DNA of 64,000 nucleotides from NCBI RefSeq assembly GCF_003369915.1, contig NC_046677.1:10788001-10852000 (forward strand), given 5' to 3'. A program made the translations under genes and the position numbers. Shown here piece after piece: positions 62,789 through 64,000 of the stretch; positions within the stretch are counted from its first letter, which is position 1; every line of letters begins with the position of its first letter. A model generated the notes under the pieces. It was not told the DNA's origin, ran no database searches, and worked only from the letters and a program-made list of their open reading frames with translations. Source of the DNA: Drosophila miranda. Its lineage: Eukaryota; Arthropoda; Insecta; Diptera; Drosophilidae.

Positions 62789-64000
62789 CTGTAAGAAGAG
62801 AGAGAGAGGGGGGTCTTAGATATGTTTTAAGATCCGAAAAAGAATGGGCATTTACGAATTTAGGGTGCCTCTGTTTAGGCGTTATAACAAAAAATACTAT
62901 AAATAGTACCAAAAGAATATAAAATACTATCAATAATACCAAAAAAAAAAATAATACTAAGAAAATACTAGACATAATATAAAGAAAATACTAGAGATAA
63001 TACCAAGATAATACTGGAAATAAAACTAAGAAAATACTAGAAATTATTCCAAGAAAATACTAGAAATGATACCAAAAAATATTAAAAATAGAACCAAGAA
63101 AATGCTAGAAATAATACCAAGAAATTAATATGACTAACACTAGAAATATAAGAAAATACTAGAAATAATACCAAGAAAATATTAAAAATATAGCCAAACA
63201 AATAATACAAGTAATGTACAGAAAATACTAGAAATAATACCAGAAAATACTAGAAATAATACCAAGAAACTTTTAGAAACAATAAAAATTAAGAAAATCC
63301 TAGAAGTAATACTATACAAAAAAGACTAAAAAAAAGGAAGAAAGTAATCGTTTTTAGATACATTTGAAATATACAATTGCATATCTTAGGGATAGCTTAG
63401 GGTATCTTTAAACGTAATAAACCATCTAATATTCCAAGTAAAGTTCTACGAAGTGTTTTTCTCTTTCTCAATCTTCTTTGTACTTCTTTTTGGATGATTT
63501 CCCTCTGATTTCCATGCCACCGTATTTGCATCTCCATCTTTTGTTTTCCCATGAAAATCAGTTCAAGTGTATAATTTCCACTAATCTGTCGTTAAGTATT
63601 TAAATAAATAAAAGTTAATTTCAAAAGATACTTTCTCCAGATACTTTTTCCATGATTTCTTTGAAGTGTTGGGCCCCCCAAGAAAAAGGTTCGACTTTCT
63701 ATCTCTCTGTGTGGCCCTTGCAAATAAATTGGGGGTATGGGGGCATGGAATGGGATACAAAGACATAATAAACCGATTATTAAAATGCTAAAGATGCAAA
63801 GATACAAAGATACAGAAAGGCAGTCCTTTGCCTTCTGGTCGTGTGAACTGTTGCATATGCCACAAGTTGAACCTTGAATCTGAATCTCTTATGAGGCGGG
63901 AGCAGGGGATATATCATGTGTGTGCCTTGCGCTGTCATGACTTTTATTTGTTTGTAATTAAATGTATCTATAGATACTGCCACCGCCACTGCTACTGCTA
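62789..64000 (-). other. dsf intron, running off the window
   Basis: It follows a polypyrimidine-rich TCTCTCTCTTCTTACAG acceptor (minus). It contains the AAATACTAGAAATAATACC minisatellite (62960-63330) and no coding exon; the DNA-binding-domain exon is not found up to 64000. Confidence 0.65.
62960..63330. repeat. Degenerate minisatellite in the dsf intron
   Basis: About 14 or more diverged copies of a 20-25 bp unit with consensus near AGAAAATACTAGAAATAATA (plus CCA). Copies lie for example at about 63047, 63080, 63148 and 63225. It begins about 170 bp from the splice acceptor. Confidence 0.75.

Noticed and set aside
61830-62819. 329-codon plus ORF opposite dsf
   Set aside because: Antisense shadow of the His/Ala-coding repeats; Arg/Met-rich artefact composition.

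Overview
The window is nuclear DNA of a Drosophila species. The genes are typical of the genus: vitelline membrane genes, Ucp4-type carriers, alternatively spliced cytosolic glycerol-3-phosphate dehydrogenase, the nuclear receptor Dissatisfaction and profilin. From memory, these neighbours lie together in D. melanogaster polytene region 26A (Muller element B). Proteins differ clearly from D. melanogaster, and two INE-1/DINE-1-like repeats are of a type I associate with the obscura group. A non-melanogaster fly, possibly obscura group, is therefore an inference. Introns are mostly short (57-140 bp), intergenic DNA is AT-rich, and I saw no tRNA or rRNA gene, CRISPR array or intact autonomous transposon.

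Layout. 1-4.7 kb: last coding exon of profilin (chic), preceded by an intron carrying an INE-1-like element and a perfect 83-bp tandem duplication, and followed by a simple-sequence-rich 3' UTR. 6.7-9.4 kb: tandem mitochondrial carriers Ucp4B and Ucp4C. 11.8-29 kb: a secretory block with three VM-domain vitelline membrane genes (Vm26Aa-like, a Gly-rich VM gene, and Vm26Ab on the minus strand), two long Pro/Gln/Tyr-rich secreted proteins lacking the VM motif, and a short secreted protein divergent from Vm26Ab. Several have TATA boxes 30-90 bp upstream of their ATG. A 176-bp inverted repeat with about 0.8 kb between its arms lies at 18.07-19.21 kb. 29.5-30.1 kb: a three-exon TMEM138-like gene. 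31.1-37.6 kb, minus: the eight-exon STK11IP (LKB1-interacting protein) homologue, with a C-type lectin gene nested antisense in its last intron. 39.1-45.3 kb, minus: Gpdh1, with all three alternative C-termini readable.

45.5-54.4 kb is a younger, repeat-rich stretch. It holds a four-copy dispersed repeat, a C2HC-zinc-finger gene whose first exon is one base out of frame, a damaged unrecognised gene, a 30-bp perfect inverted repeat, an intronless BTBD9-like gene, a second INE-1-like element abutting an intron-less Gpdh fragment, and a small two-exon secreted protein gene. 58.2 kb: a Tom7 gene. 60.9-62.8 kb, minus: the ligand-binding half of dsf; its DNA-binding exons lie beyond the right edge.

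Functional themes are eggshell structure, mitochondrial transport and import (Ucp4B, Ucp4C, Tom7), cytosolic glycerol-phosphate metabolism, lysosome/LKB1-linked scaffolding and a sexual-behaviour nuclear receptor. These are neighbours rather than one pathway, except for the eggshell block. No single novel system stands out. The strongest leads are the long inverted repeat, the gene-birth and gene-decay events at 46-54 kb, and the uncharacterised secreted genes of the eggshell block.
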